DNA of 52,595 bases, taken from the NCBI GenBank assembly GCA_032718475.1, contig JAUCBJ010000601.1:1-52595 (forward strand). The letters are read 5' to 3'. Position numbers and translations under genes: made by a program. Origin of the DNA: Nemertoderma westbladi. Lineage: Eukaryota; Xenacoelomorpha; Nemertodermatida; Nemertodermatidae. This document shows, piece after piece, positions 1-10,979 of the stretch (within the stretch, counting starts at the first letter, position 1; the number at the start of each line of letters is the position of its first letter). The notes beneath the pieces are model-generated. The model saw only the letters and a list, made by a program, of their open reading frames with translations. It was not told the DNA's origin and made no database searches.

Positions 1-2030
1 AACCCCTACCTTCAGGTAGCAGATAGGAGTAGCGCCCACCCCTACATTCGGGTAGCAGATAGGAGTAGCGCCCACCTTCGGGTAGCAGATAGGAGTAGCG
101 TCCACCCCTACCTTCTGATAGCAGATAGGAGTAGCGTCCACCCATACCCTCATGTAGCAGATAGGAGTAGCGTCCACCCCTACCTTAGGGTAGCAGATAG
201 GAGTAGCGCCCACCCCTACATTCGGGTAGCAGATAGGAGTAGCGCCCACCTTCGGGTAGCAGATAGGAGTAGCGTCCACCCCTACCTTCTGATAGCAGAT
301 AGGAGTAGCGTCCACCCATACCCTCATGTAGCAGATAGGAATAGCGTCCACCCCTACCTTAGGGTAGCAGATAGGAGTAGCGCCCACCCCTACATTCGGG
401 TAGCAGATAGGAGTAGCGCCCACCTTCGGGTAGCAGATAGGAGTAGCGTCCACCCCTACCTTCAGGTAGCAGATAGGAGTAGCGCCCACCCTTGCCCTCG
501 GGGAGCAGATAGGATTAACGCCCACCCCTACCCTCGGGTAGTAGATAGGAGTAGCGCCCACCACTACCTTCGGGTAGCAGATAGGACTAGTGCCCACCCC
601 TACCTTCGGGTAGCAGATAGGAGTAGCGACAACCCCTATCTTCGGGTAGCATATAGGAGTAGCGCCCACCCCTACCTTCGGGTTGCAGATAGGAGTAGCG
701 ACAACCCCTATCTTCGGGTAGCATATAGGAGTAGCGACAACCCCTATCTTCGGAAAGCATATAGGAGTAGCGCCCACCACTACCTTCGGGTTGCAGATAG
801 GAGTAGCGACAACCCTTGCCCTCGGGGAGCAGATAGGATTAACGCCCACCCCTACCCTCGGGTAGTAGATAGGAGTAGCGCCCACCACTACCTTCGGGTA
901 GCAGATAGGACTAGCGCCCACCCCTACCTTCGGGTAGCAGATAGGAGTAGCGACAACCCCTATCTTCGGGTAGCATATATGAGTAGCGCCCACCCCTACC
1001 TTCGGGTAGCAGATAGGAGTAGCGACAACCCCTACCTTTGGGTAGCAGATGGGAGTAGCGACAACCCCTATCTTCGGGTAGCATATAGGAGTAGCGCCCA
1101 CCCCTACCTTCGGGAAGCATATAGGAGTAGCGCCCACCCCTACCTCCGGGTTGCAGACAGGAGTAGCGACAACCCCTACCTTCGGGTTGCAGATAGGAGT
1201 AGCGACAACCCTTGCCCTCGGGGAGCAGATAGGAGTAGCGACAGCCCCTACCTTCGGGTAGCAGATAGGAGTAGCGCCCACCCCTACCTTCGGGAAGCAT
1301 ATAGGAGTAGCGCCCACCCCTACCTTCGGGTTGCAGATAGGAGTAGCGACAACCCCTACCTTCGGGTAGCAGATAGGAGTAGCGCCCACCCCAACCTTCG
1401 GGTTGCAGATAGGAGTAGCGACAACCCCTATCTTCGGGTAGCATATAGGAGTAGCGACAACCCCTATCTTCGGGTAGCAGATAGGAGTAGCGACAACCCC
1501 TATCTTCGGGTAGCATATAGGAGTAGCGCCCACCCCTACCTTCGGGTAGCAGATAGGAGTAGCGCCCACCCCTACCTTCGGGTAGCAGATGGAGTAGCGA
1601 CAACCCCTATCTTCGGGTAGCATATAGGAGTAGCGCCCACCCCTACCTTCGGGAAGCATATAGGAGTAGTGCCCACCCCTACCTTCGGGTTGCAGATAGG
1701 AGTAGCGACAACCCTTGCCCTCGGGGAGCAGATAGGAGTAGCGACAACCCCTATCTTCGGGTAGCATATAGGAGTAGCGACAACCCCTATCTTCGGGTAG
1801 CATATAGGAGTAGCGACAACCCCTACCTTCGGGTTGCAGATAGGAGTAGCGACAACCCCTATCTTCGGGTTGCAGATAGGAGTAGCGACAACCCCTACCT
1901 TCGGGTAGCAGATAGGAGTAGCGCCCACCCCTACCTTCGGGTAGCAGATAGGAGTAGCGCCCACCCCTACCCTCGGGTAGCAGATAGGAGTAGCGCCCAC
2001 CCCTACCTTCGGATAGCAGCTATCGAAAGA
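1..2030. repeat. 36-bp minisatellite array (about 56 units)
   Basis: Units of 36 bp contain the core gcagataggagtagcg followed by a cccaccccta or acaacccctat variant and cttcgggta. The array already runs at base 1, so its left end is outside the window. Between about 70 and 430 a higher-order repeat of 174 bp is visible: four 36-bp units plus one 30-bp unit, with the shortened unit at 71, 245 and 419. Because 36 is divisible by 3 the array is open on both strands (12-residue periodic peptides), but no non-repetitive coding flank supports a protein. The right end runs into agctatcgaaagagg, the same flank found beside a single unit at about 38673. Confidence 0.95.
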
Positions 2031-2080
2031 GGCGCTTTCTGGACTCCTCCGGATTCTGCTGACTGTTTGATGCAGAGACA

Positions 2081-2105
2081 GGGGGGGGGGGGGGGGGGGG
2101 GGGGG
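2081..2105 (+). repeat. poly(G) tract, G25
   Basis: An uninterrupted run of 25 G follows the end of the 36-bp array and is followed by aaactcgacgcaaaa. Similar G runs next to gacgcaa-type sequence occur at about 2326 (as C) and 47786. Confidence 0.95.
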
Positions 2106-2325
2106 AAACTCGACGCAAAACCCGCCTTGGCGAATCAATATCCCGCCTCAATGTTAAATTTTCAATTTAGGGAAAGGAGCAGGTAACAGTGGCACGTTAT
2201 TTTAACCAAAACAATAAACTAAACACAATAGAACAGGTTACAGTTTTATTTTTGAGAGTAATCCGCTGTTGTTTGCGTCGAATTTCCCCTGGAGAGCGTT
2301 GAATTTTTATTGCGTCCAGTTTCCA
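2106..2325. other. segment between opposing G and C homopolymers
   Basis: About 220 bp lie between G25 and C29. The segment holds one clear unit of the dispersed 68-bp family (about 2168-2215: ggaaaggagcaggtaacag then taaccaaaacaataaac) and a second degenerate one near 2235. Both homopolymers are flanked by gacgcaa / ttgcgtc words in opposite orientation, so the segment looks like one element with inverted G-rich ends. No coding potential is convincing. Confidence 0.5.
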
Positions 2326-2354
2326 CCCCCCCCCCCCCCCCCCCCCCCCCCCCC
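2326..2354 (+). repeat. poly(C) tract, C29
   Basis: An uninterrupted run of 29 C, preceded by ttgcgtccagtttcca. Its reverse complement resembles the flank of the G run at 47786-47798. Confidence 0.95.
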
Positions 2355-2734
2355 TATCTATTGATGCAATATCTCGGTCAGACAGAAAGAACACCAATGT
2401 CATAAGAACAGTAAGGATCTAAAACATTTTATAACTGATTCTTTGTAACTGATTATTATTTCATACAATGCCCTCAGTCGGATTATTAGTAAAATCAACA
2501 TAGTAAATAATATTCTCCCAACCCCACCTTCACCAAACCATACAAACATATTCTCCAAACTTTTACAAACATTAGTATACTGTTAACTGCCTACAACACA
2601 AAAATAAATAAATAAATAATATACTCTGTCCATAAACCCACTCCAGTACGAAAAATAAATTGAAACACAATTAAAGCACCCTGTAGATTATTGTTATCCT
2701 ATTAAGTACGAAGTACCTAATATATTAGTTAACA
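2355..2734. other. AT-rich spacer
   Basis: AT-rich unique-looking DNA with short A/T-rich simple sequence (aaataaataaataa near 2600). I see no gene or element here. Confidence 0.6.
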
Positions 2735-2876
2735 CAAAATAAATATTACTTATAAATATTTAAACCGTACAAAATAAATATTACTTATATATTTAACCGT
2801 ACAAAATAAATATTACTTATATATTTAACCGTACAAAATAAATATTACTTATATATTTAACCGTACAAAATAAATT
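2735..2876. repeat. 32-bp tandem repeat (about 4 copies)
   Basis: The word ccgtacaaaataaatattac recurs with a 32-bp period at 2765, 2797, 2829 and 2861. The first copy is slightly diverged. Confidence 0.9.
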
Positions 2877-2952
2877 ACAACAGCTCCGCGGCATTCCGTT
2901 AGTACAACAGCTCCGCGGCATTCCGTTAGTACAACAGATCCGCGGCATTCAG
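2877..2952. repeat. 27-bp tandem repeat (2.8 copies) overlapping a stop codon
   Basis: Two identical 27-bp units (2877-2903, 2904-2930; core cagctccgcggcattccgtt) and a partial third with changes. The third copy runs into the end of the minus-strand ORF, covering its TGA at 2949-2951. Confidence 0.9.
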
Positions 2953-3707
2953 TCATCCTCTATAGGAATGTAGTGGAGATGTCGCAGGAATAACGGCATC
3001 CCAGGGATCCATTCCACTCGCGGGTGAGCCGGCTTATACGAGTCCGGAGGCTTAAAGATCCAGTCGTCGTCTTCCATAACTTCCTCTCTCTGACCCTTGG
3101 CCTCCTTGGTAAACGTCACGGGGCGGCGATGTAGCCAATGCCGAACAGCCTTCCCTCTATAGACAGCCGAACGCCACTTGAGGGCTGTTTTTGTATCGTG
3201 TTTGGTCCACTCTGGGTCGATTCGTTGATCATCTGAACTGTCGCTCGGAGTGAAAACACCGTAACAGTCGCAAGATGGCGTGCGCGATGACAAACCGGTC
3301 GGGGTTGGGTTGCTTCGGCCCAGATTGGTGGGTTTAAACGCTGGGTGAGACGAGATCAGGGTGGGTTCACCCAGAGTGGTGGGTTTAAACGGTGGGTGTG
3401 TCGAAATCGGGATGGGTTCACCCAGAGTGGTGGGTTTAAACGGTGGGTGTGTCGAAATCGGGATGGGTTCACCCAGAGTGGTGGGTTTAAACGGTGGGTG
3501 TGTCGAAATCGGGATGGGTTCACCCAGAGTGGTGGGTTTAAACGGTGGGTGTGTCGAAATCGGGGTTGGATCAATCTGGGAGGAATATAATTCAGTCTGG
3601 TTAAGGTGTTTCAGTCTGGTGGTGAGGAATGTAACAGTATAGTTTATGTCTGGTACAGTAGTGGTAGAGGACCAAAAGTATGGTGTTTTTGGTGTATGAT
3701 CTGACAA
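2949..3707 (-). CDS. hypothetical protein, probable terminal coding exon with 17-residue repeats
   Basis: I do not recognise this protein. It reads 252 residues to a TGA at 2949-2951. The middle holds about five in-frame 17-residue repeats (STHPPFKPTTLGEP core) encoded by a 51-bp tandem repeat. The last ~120 residues are non-repetitive, with mixed charged and aromatic composition (for example EDDDWIFKPPDSYKP and RHLHYIPIEDD), which looks like real coding sequence rather than repeat noise. The N-terminal ~15 residues come from the neighbouring 29-bp minisatellite, so the first ATG is probably not the true start; a splice acceptor between about 3600 and 3660 is likelier, making this a 3' exon of a longer gene. 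No catalytic motif, signal peptide or membrane segment is visible. It could also be a captured element-derived ORF. Confidence 0.5.
   Translation of the reverse strand: MSDHTPKTPYFWSSTTTVPDINYTVTFLTTRLKHLNQTELYSSQIDPTPISTHPPFKPTTLGEPIPISTHPPFKPTTLGEPIPISTHPPFKPTTLGEPIPISTHPPFKPTTLGEPTLISSHPAFKPTNLGRSNPTPTGLSSRTPSCDCYGVFTPSDSSDDQRIDPEWTKHDTKTALKWRSAVYRGKAVRHWLHRRPVTFTKEAKGQREEVMEDDDWIFKPPDSYKPAHPRVEWIPGMPLFLRHLHYIPIEDD
3350..3565. repeat. 51-bp tandem repeat inside a coding exon
   Basis: gggttcacccagagtggtgg recurs every 51 bp from 3363 (3363, 3414, then two more, with a diverged copy at each end). 51 is a multiple of 3, so the array expands the minus-strand protein by whole 17-residue steps. 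Confidence 0.9.
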
Positions 3708-5390
3708 TATGGTGTTTTTGTGTATGATCTGACAATATGGTGTTTTTGGTGTATGTTCTTGGTCTTACAATATGGTGTTTTTGGTGTGGTCTTACAATAT
3801 GGTGTTTTTGGTGTATGGTCTTTCAATATGGTGTTTTTGGTGTATGGTCTTAGAGTATGGTGTTTTTGGTGTATGGTCTTTCAATATGGTGTGTTTGGTG
3901 TATGGTCTTACAATATGGTGTTTTTGGTGTATGGTCTTACAATATGGTGTTTTTGGTGTATGGTCTTACAATATGGTGTTGGTGTTTTTGGAGTATGGTT
4001 TTACAGTATGGTGTTTTTGGTGTATGGTCCAACAATATGGTGTTTTTGGTGTATGGTCTTACAATATGGTGTTGGTGTTTTTGGAGTATGGTCTTACAGT
4101 ATGGTGTTTTTGGTGTATGGTCTTACAATATGGTGTTTTTGGTGTATGGTCTTAGGGTATGGTGTTTTTGGTGTATGGTTTTGCAATATGGTGTTTTTGG
4201 TGTATGGTCTTACAATATGGTGTTGGTGTTTTTGGAGTATGGTTTTACAGTATGGTGTTTTTGGTGTATGGTCCAACAATATGGTGTTTTTGGTGTATGG
4301 TCTTACAATATGGTGTTGGTGTTTTTGGAGTATGGTCTTACAGTATGGTGTTTTTGGTGTATGGTCTTACAATATGGTGTTTTTGGTGTATGGTCTTTCA
4401 ATATGGTGTGTTTGGTGTATGGTCTTACAATATGGTGTTTTTGGTGTATGGTCTTAGGGTATGGTGTTTTTGGTGTATGGTTTTGCAATATGGTGTTTTT
4501 GGTGTATGGTCTTACAATATGGTGTTTTTGGTGTATGGTCTTACAATATGGTGTTTTTGGTGTATGGTCTTACAATAATATGGTGTTTTTGGTGTATGGT
4601 CTTACAATATGGTGTTTTTGGTGTATGGTCTTACAATATGGTGTTGGTGTTTTTGGTGTATGGTCTTACAGTATGGTGTTGTTGGTGTATGGTCTTACAG
4701 TATGGTGTTTTTGGTGTATGGTCTTTCAATATGGTGTGTTTGGTGTATGGTCTTACAATATGGTGTTTTTGGTGTATGGTCTTAGGGTATGGTGTTTTTG
4801 GTGTATGGTCTTGCAATATGGTGTTTTTGGTGTATGGTCTTACAATATGGTGTTTTTGGTGTATGGTCTTACAATAATATGGTGTTTTTGGAGTACGGTC
4901 TTACAGTATGGTGTTTTTGGTGTATGGTCTTAAAGTATGGTGTTTTTGGTGTATGGTCATGCAATATGGTGTTTTTGGTGTATGGTCTTACAATATGGTG
5001 TTTTTGGTGTATGGTCTTACAATAATATGGTGTTTTTGGTGTAAGGTCTTACAATATGGTGTTTTTGGTGTATGGTATTACAATATGGTGTTGGTGTTTT
5101 TGGTGTATGCTCTTACAATAATATGGTGTTTTTGGTGTATGGTCTTACAATATGGTGTTTTTGGTGTATGGTCTTACAATAATATGGTGTTTTTGGTGTA
5201 TGGTCTGACAATATGGTGTTGGTGTTTTTGGTGTATCGTCTTACAATATGATGTTTTTGGTGTATGGTCTTACAATAATATGGTGTTTTTGGTGTATGGT
5301 CTCACACTATGGTGTTTTTATGAGGCGAAAGGTTTAACAGTATGGTGTTTTTCGTGTGGCGAAGTGTGTAATACTATGGTGTTATTGTTA
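3660..5390. repeat. 29-bp minisatellite (about 57 units)
   Basis: The unit is caatatggtgtttttggtgt plus atggtctta (29 bp; for example 3911 to 3940). Some units carry a 6-bp ggtgtt insertion (35 bp) or an extra aat. A higher-order block of 244 bp repeats: the ggagtatgg variants at 3990 and 4083 recur at 4234 and 4327. The long open frames on both strands arise because a stop-poor 29-bp unit cycles through all three frames; they are not genes. The right end decays gradually after about 5300. Confidence 0.95.
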
Positions 5391-5433
5391 ATGTCTCAAT
5401 TCGGATAAACACCACACCTACATCTCCCCACAG

Positions 5434-5910
5434 GGTAGTTAGTAGCACCATTGACTCGCTCTTTATAAGATATCCCGGTGTTGTCCCCTCACTGCCACCA
5501 GTTCCAAATTATCACACTCCCAATCCGCAAACACCAAAATGTATCCATGGATATAGAGGTAACTGACTCTGTATCTTGTAGACTCGAAATTCGCCCTCCT
5601 CCACTGAGTAGAATGTTGAATGTACTGAAGCTACAGAACGACAGTAAGTTACAAATAGCTACACAAAAATTAGAAACAAACTATGACATAAACCGCGCCA
5701 CTGAGCTACTGACTAACACTATAACCGACTCAACTACCTCTGTAAACTATCGAACTATGGAAGGCGTTGGTACAGTATGACAACGAATGTAAACAAATGA
5801 AGCAACAACTTCAATCTGCTATGACACTGTGCCATACTGGAACCTCCGCAGACAATACAAAAAACTTATTAAACAAAAACGGAAGAGTTTGAAGAAACAC
5901 GCACGGGAAT
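5434..5910 (+). pseudogene. coding-like broken stretch, unknown protein
   Basis: A plausible acceptor (ctccccacag, AG at 5432-5433) precedes an open stretch that ends at a good donor, AGAG|GTAACT, at 5558/5559. In another frame an ORF starts with ATG near 5546 and runs to a TGA near 5780. In a third frame a coding-like peptide rich in Q, K and N (LWKALVQYDNECKQMKQQ) runs to a TGA near 5898. The frames do not join without two shifts or an implausibly short 23-nt intron. I read this as a gene remnant or mis-phased exons. The family is not recognised, and the call rests only on composition and splice-like sites. Confidence 0.3.
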
Positions 5911-5962
5911 TAATCCCTGGACTTTATTTGAAAAACCTACACCTATCATATTCATATTCATA

Positions 5963-7236
5963 TACACGAAGTGGGGCCTTCGCGCAGCACGTGAAATGAG
6001 TTAATGCTAAGTATCAACTCGAAAGGATTATAAAAACATAGGAGAAGATTTTCCCGGAAAACGTTAACCCTCTAGCGGGAGACTGGGTAACTGAAGAAGG
6101 AAGGATTAGTTTCCCTACAAAGCCACAGCCTATGGTCTATTACATATCTACCAAGTTTCCGATTGACGGATCATAAATAACGAAATGTTGGAAGGTTTTC
6201 ACTTTCATACATTTAGCCCTCTAGCGGCATATTAAAGAACTACGGATCGATCACCTTCCTCACAAAGACGAGGCATGTGGTCTAGTACATACCGGTACTG
6301 TATATTCCAAAATTCAGCTTAAATAGATTAAGATCAAGGAATTCGCAAAGGTTATCACTTTCCTACATTTCGCCCTCTAGCGGCAGACTCGAAAACTCCG
6401 GACCGATTACTGTCCACACAAAGACTTAGGATGTCTTCTAGTACATATATGACAAGTTTCAGCGTAATCAGATCATAAACAACTAAATGGAAGAATAATT
6501 TCACATTCGGGACATTTCGCCCTCTAGCGGCAGACTGGAGAACTGCAGACAGATTAGCCTCCTTTGAAATTTACAGCTAATGGTCTAGTACATACTTCCC
6601 AAGTTTCAGCTTAAACGGATTAAAAGCAAAGAAATGGGTGGCCATTTAATGTTTAGACATGTGGCCCTCTAGCGGGAGACTGGAAAACTTCGGACCGATT
6701 ACAATCCACACAAAGACTCAGGATGTCATCTAGTACATATATGACAAGTTTCAGCGTAATCAGATCATAAACAACTAAATGGAAGAATAATTTCACATTC
6801 GGGACATTTCGCCCTCTAGCGGCAGACTGGAGAACTGCAGACAGATTAGCCTCCTTTGAAATTTACAGCTAATGGTCTAGTACATACTTCCCAAGTTTCA
6901 GCTTAAACGGATTAAAAGCAAAGAAATGGGTGGCCATTTAATGTTTAGACATGTGGCCCTCTAGCGGGAGACCATTGCACTGATGGTGTCTGAAAGTCTC
7001 TCAAAAATCTCAACTTTTGCTTATATTGATACCTACAAATTTTCAACTTGGCAGCTTTAAATCCGACAAAGTTATTAGCATGTCAAAATCGTAACGACGA
7101 CGACAACGACGACGACGACAACGACGACGACGACAACGACGACGACGACGACGACGACAACTATTTGCATAAATTGACCCACCCCCTAACAGTGTCAATT
7201 CGCTAAGGCTCCGCCAACTTCGTGGCTCGCCCCACA
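5963..7236 (+). mobile_element. tandem-repeat-cored non-autonomous element, copy 1 (pearl/HINE-like)
   Basis: This 1.27-kb unit matches 13074-14333 almost base for base. In order: a short left end starting cacgaagtggggccttcgcg; seven direct repeats of about 147 bp, each marked by ccctctagcgg (6068, 6217, 6373, 6520, 6665, 6812, 6957) and by tctagtacatac-like words; an ACG/ACA trinucleotide microsatellite (about 7093-7160); and a right tail ending ctcgccccaca. Repeats 4-5 and 6-7 form a duplicated 292-bp pair. A left end, tandem core, microsatellite and right tail is the architecture described for bivalve pearl elements and Helitron-associated non-autonomous elements; the match here is structural, not a sequence hit. 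There is no ORF. ACA flanks both sides. Confidence 0.85.
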
Positions 7237-8019
7237 ATTACATGGGCATCACTTATGATGCCCATAAAACTGAAAATTAACATATATATAGACATTAAGG
7301 AATCTAAACCGATAGTGTAACAAGTAAAATAGTATTAGGCAAATCAATTACATTAATAGATGCATAATTAAAATAAGTAGACGCTAAAAATTATTACCAT
7401 AACTACAGTAAGTAGCATTTCAAGCAAACGTAGTTCTCCAGATATCACGTAAAGATTCATATTATTTGACTAAAATATGGCTAAAAATATTTACAAAATT
7501 AAGTTATGACATGTCGGGCAAAAATTGAACTGTCAAATAAAAATACTGTCAAATTAATTAAAATATTGTGTAAGAGTTATGCTGTCAAATAAAAATACAT
7601 AAAAATACATAAAATTAAAATTGTAAAATCTAAATTTAATTGAAAGAAAATTGAATTGATACACTCTAAATGAAATTGAAGTTCTTTCAAATATCGATAC
7701 AGCCAATAATGAAACTGTGTACTGGACTATGACGATCTGGTAAAACAAAATAAAATGTGTAAAAATAATAAAATTTATAAAATAATGTTGCTGCGAGGAG
7801 AATTATAAAAATGTTACAAAAAGTACGTAATAATCAATAAAATAGGATATGTATGAATAGTATGAACATTGAACAATGAGGAGTTATGGACAAAATTCTA
7901 TAAAAAAAAGGGGGAAATTATTATAAATGTTAGTAGATTCTTGTTCAGCCACCACTTTAGTGCCACCAGGATGGTGTGAACTTCGGAGGTATGTCTTTAT
8001 AGTAATTAATAAGCGATGA
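7237..8019. other. AT-rich spacer
   Basis: Strongly AT-rich DNA with loosely repeated ctgtcaaataaaaatac words around 7530-7610. Short ORFs here have low-complexity composition and no features. From about 7940 the sequence grades into a LINE remnant. Confidence 0.5.
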
Positions 8020-8330
8020 CTTGAAGGCGTTCACTGATACGGAGGTGACAACATTGTTCGGCAAGCCCCTATTAATAGCCCCTATTAACCTTACAACTTT
8101 GGAAAAATATTTCCAAAACCTGCTGGGTACCGAATGTGAGTGTGACCCACATGGCATCCCGGAAATACCATCACAGGATGCCGCAGAACTCAACTATAAA
8201 AACTAGTAATAACTAGTGAGGAAGTGCTAGCTGGTATAAACGATATCTGCAACAACAGCCTGTGGAACTGATAAAATCTACTACGAACACATTAAATGTT
8301 CTCTTCCAATCATTCATTGGTAAGTTGTAC
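8020..8330 (+). pseudogene. LINE reverse-transcriptase fragment (linker and start of RT)
   Basis: The frame from 8021 encodes a linker-like piece with TTLEKYFQNLLGTE, the kind of sequence found between endonuclease and RT domains of LINEs. After a stop the reading continues with SEEVLAGINDICNN and, one frame over, ACGTDKIYYEHIK, which fits the early RT segment that normally reads A-x-G-x-D. At least one frameshift and several stops make it non-functional. It ends without a recognisable 3' end near 8330. Its relation to the LINE starting near 8930 is unclear; it lies in the same orientation but covers a region that should come later in the element. Confidence 0.55.
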
Positions 8331-8654
8331 TGTATCAGAGAATTCGGTGGCTGTCTGACATGGTCTTGCGTCCCGAGGTAGCGGTCAGCCGGCTGGCCAA
8401 TCTCAATTAAATTTGATTTGATTATTTAAATTATTTGATTCTGATTTTAACATGGCTGTATTACTATATTATGGGTCAAAAGTCGAAAATATCCAGACGA
8501 ACTCCACCAAAACTGCGAGACAGAGCTCCGTGAGCCAGTTGCCATAGGCCTACATCGAACAGAACGCCTATAAACATCAGAATAGTAAGAGATGGCATGG
8601 ATGAGCATGTTTCCTGGCGCGTAAAAGTCAAAGCAGTTCCCCGCAGTGTGTCCG

Positions 8655-8930
8655 GTCCGGAGATCCCGCCAGTTCAACGGGATCTGGAGTGACTCCCGCC
8701 AGTTCAGCGGGTTCTGGCGCGAATCCCGCCAGTTCAATGGGATCTGGAGCATCTCCTAATGGTTTAACGGGATCTGGAATGTCTCCCAACGGTTAAATTG
8801 GATCTGTAGAGACTCCCAATGGCGCAATGGGATCCGTCGCTGTTTCTAACTGTTCAACACAATCCAGATCGTCCCCCAATGGATCAATGGGATCTGGAGC
8901 ATCTCCTTAACCAGTCTTCGGGGGACCAAC
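8655..8930. repeat. 30-bp degenerate tandem repeat (about 9 units)
   Basis: Units of 30 bp built on gggatctggagnnnctccc and a cagttcaac-like second half (for example gggatctgga at 8679 and 8739, two units apart). The plus-strand reading gives a degenerate 10-residue Gly/Ser/Pro repeat that leads into the LINE coding frame at 8932, so the array may be the N-terminal variable region of that element. Confidence 0.75.
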
Positions 8931-8931
8931 C

Positions 8932-10979
8932 ATGTCTCCACTGGTGTACAGCGATCTGTCACACCCCCTCCAGTCTCTGGGGGATCAACCACAGCTCCAC
9001 CAGGCAGCATCGCCAAGCAACTTTTCAGATCACTTACCAGATCTGGTTACATTGGAAACCAAGAAACATGCCAATGAGGGACCAAAGCTATCGAAAGGCT
9101 GGAGGATTTTCAGACTGAACTGGGACAAAGCCACAGAAAACCAGTTGAAGGTATATAGAAAGGAGGTTGAAAAGTCTATGGAGAATACCTTATCAGCTTT
9201 ACCTCAGCCCTCGGAATGGTCCATCAAACATCTGAACCTATTTACCACAAAGCTCTCAGGATTCTATTACAGAATGCTCCCAGAACCACATTCTGGTAAG
9301 GCAGAGAACCAGACGTACAAGAACCTTGAGAGTACATAATGATCAGCTCAAGGATTACTCTAACACTACCCGGAAACTTTATTAGAAGTGGATTGGCAGT
9401 GGTAAGGATCCCGCAGACCCTTTAGTTACAGAGATAAAGAAGTCCAAGCGGGCCATAAGGCGGCTAAAGAACAGGCTTTGTCGGGATGCAACTGCTGAGC
9501 ATTTACTTAAGCACATAAATCCTCATAGCTCGAATTCTGGTAAAGATTTCTGGAGAACCATAAACAGATTTAAAATAGAAAATAAACCAGCTTTATCCCA
9601 GAATCTTCAGAGTACCATTAGAACTGAGCTGACAGAGAGATTCCAGGGCCAGGATGAACCCGATTTAGCTCCAATCAGCCAGAAGCTAAATAAGCTATGT
9701 GAGTCTGCATAAAAACCTGTATTCACTGTGGAGAGGATTAAGTCCGCCATCGCATCTTTGGCAGTGAGGAAATCGCCAGATTTTAACTCCATATGTATAG
9801 AGCATCTACTTGCGTTGGAGCCTGATGTGATTTGCAAACACTTGGAAATTATGTACAATGGTGCTCTTCGGCTTGGGGAAGTTCCATCCTCATTTGGGGA
9901 GACGGTAATTACATCACAATTCAAGGGGAATTAAAAAGACCGCATGTGTGCTAACTCGTACAGCCCAGTCTCTACAATCAACCTGTTCGACAAGGTCATG
10001 GAAGCTATCTGTTTGGTACAGTTCCTACAACCCCTGCATCAAACCCCGGATTGCATGATGGCTTATCGGAAGAAAATGGGGTGTAATACTGCCATTGGCT
10101 TGGCATTAGAAGCTATAAACTACATCAGTTCGAGAGGCAAAACTGTTTATTTATGCCAGACAGACATCGAATCTGCATTCGATATGGTTAACTTTCGGAT
10201 TCTGTTCACCAGACTTAGTGAGTTGATCAATCCGTTCATATGTCGGCTTCTGCTTAGCTACTATACCAGGGGACATTTCTACCTCAAGTTTGGGGAAGAT
10301 ATTGACTTAGTACCCATCAAGTTCTATAACGGAATCAAGCAGGGATCTCTACTCTCTCCCATCTTCTTCAATTTGTATATCCGTGAGGCCATACTGGCAG
10401 TGGAAACAACTGGATTTGGAGTTAAGATCCACAGAGTTTTCCTGGCTCTGATAAACTATGCAGACGATATACTGCATCTCTTAGCTGCAAAAAAACAAAG
10501 TGGACATGCATTGGTGAAGCATCTGGTTGTAGCGAATTGGTTGCGAAAGAAAGGTCCATCCCTTTGTCGTCATGTGTAGACTTTCTTGGCTATAAAATTT
10601 ACCGCAACCCCAATCAGGTATACACCGACTGTGACAAAAGGAAAGTCTGTGCAGCCGCAATCTTCCAGCAGTGAGGGTGGTCCGCACGGCAGTTCCCTGT
10701 TAAAGTGATCCGCAAGTTATGGGAAAGTGTTGCAATTCCATGGATTGTATATGGAATGGAATTTTACATTGGGAAACTTGCGCCGACAGCATTACAGAAG
10801 CTGGACAGTTCATATCGTAAACGACTGCGAGGTCTACTCTATGGGAATAACCACATCAGCTCTGCTACCCTGGGGAGCTTATTTGGGAATGACTCCATTA
10901 CCAGGATAGCTCTACTCCGATTATGTGGCCTAATTCAACGCCTGAAGAACTGTCCAAATAAGTCTGTCCAATGGATCTA
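8932..10979 (+). pseudogene. degenerate LINE: linker and reverse transcriptase
   Basis: This is an inactivated LINE. The first frame (8932-9339) contains the EN-RT linker (LSKGWRIFRLNWDKA). Coding continues in shifted frames with KDFWRTINRF near 9545, then RT sequence from about 9728: KSPDFNSICIEHLLALEP, an in-frame TAA at 9932-9934, NSYSPVSTINLFDKVMEAI, DIESAFDMVNF (RT motif A), GIKQGSLLSPIFFNLYI (motif B) and NYADDILHL (motif C, YADD codons at 10457-10468). After a further break the C-terminal part is readable (PWIVYGMEFYIGKLAPTAL) and ends at 10979, exactly where the C-rich arm begins. Motifs A and B resemble the minus-strand remnant at 39165-39745, so both probably belong to one LINE clade. 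The clade is not assigned. Confidence 0.85.

Noticed and set aside
3720-5408. Plus-strand ORFs up to 358 codons with a Trp/Cys/Val-rich period
   Set aside because: They only mirror the 29-bp minisatellite, in whichever frame is open.
5963-7236. Classical TIR (cut-and-paste) transposon
   Set aside because: The ends share only scattered words (cacgaagt, gtggggc) when inverted; there is no clean terminal inverted repeat, and the tandem core fits a pearl/Helitron-associated plan better.
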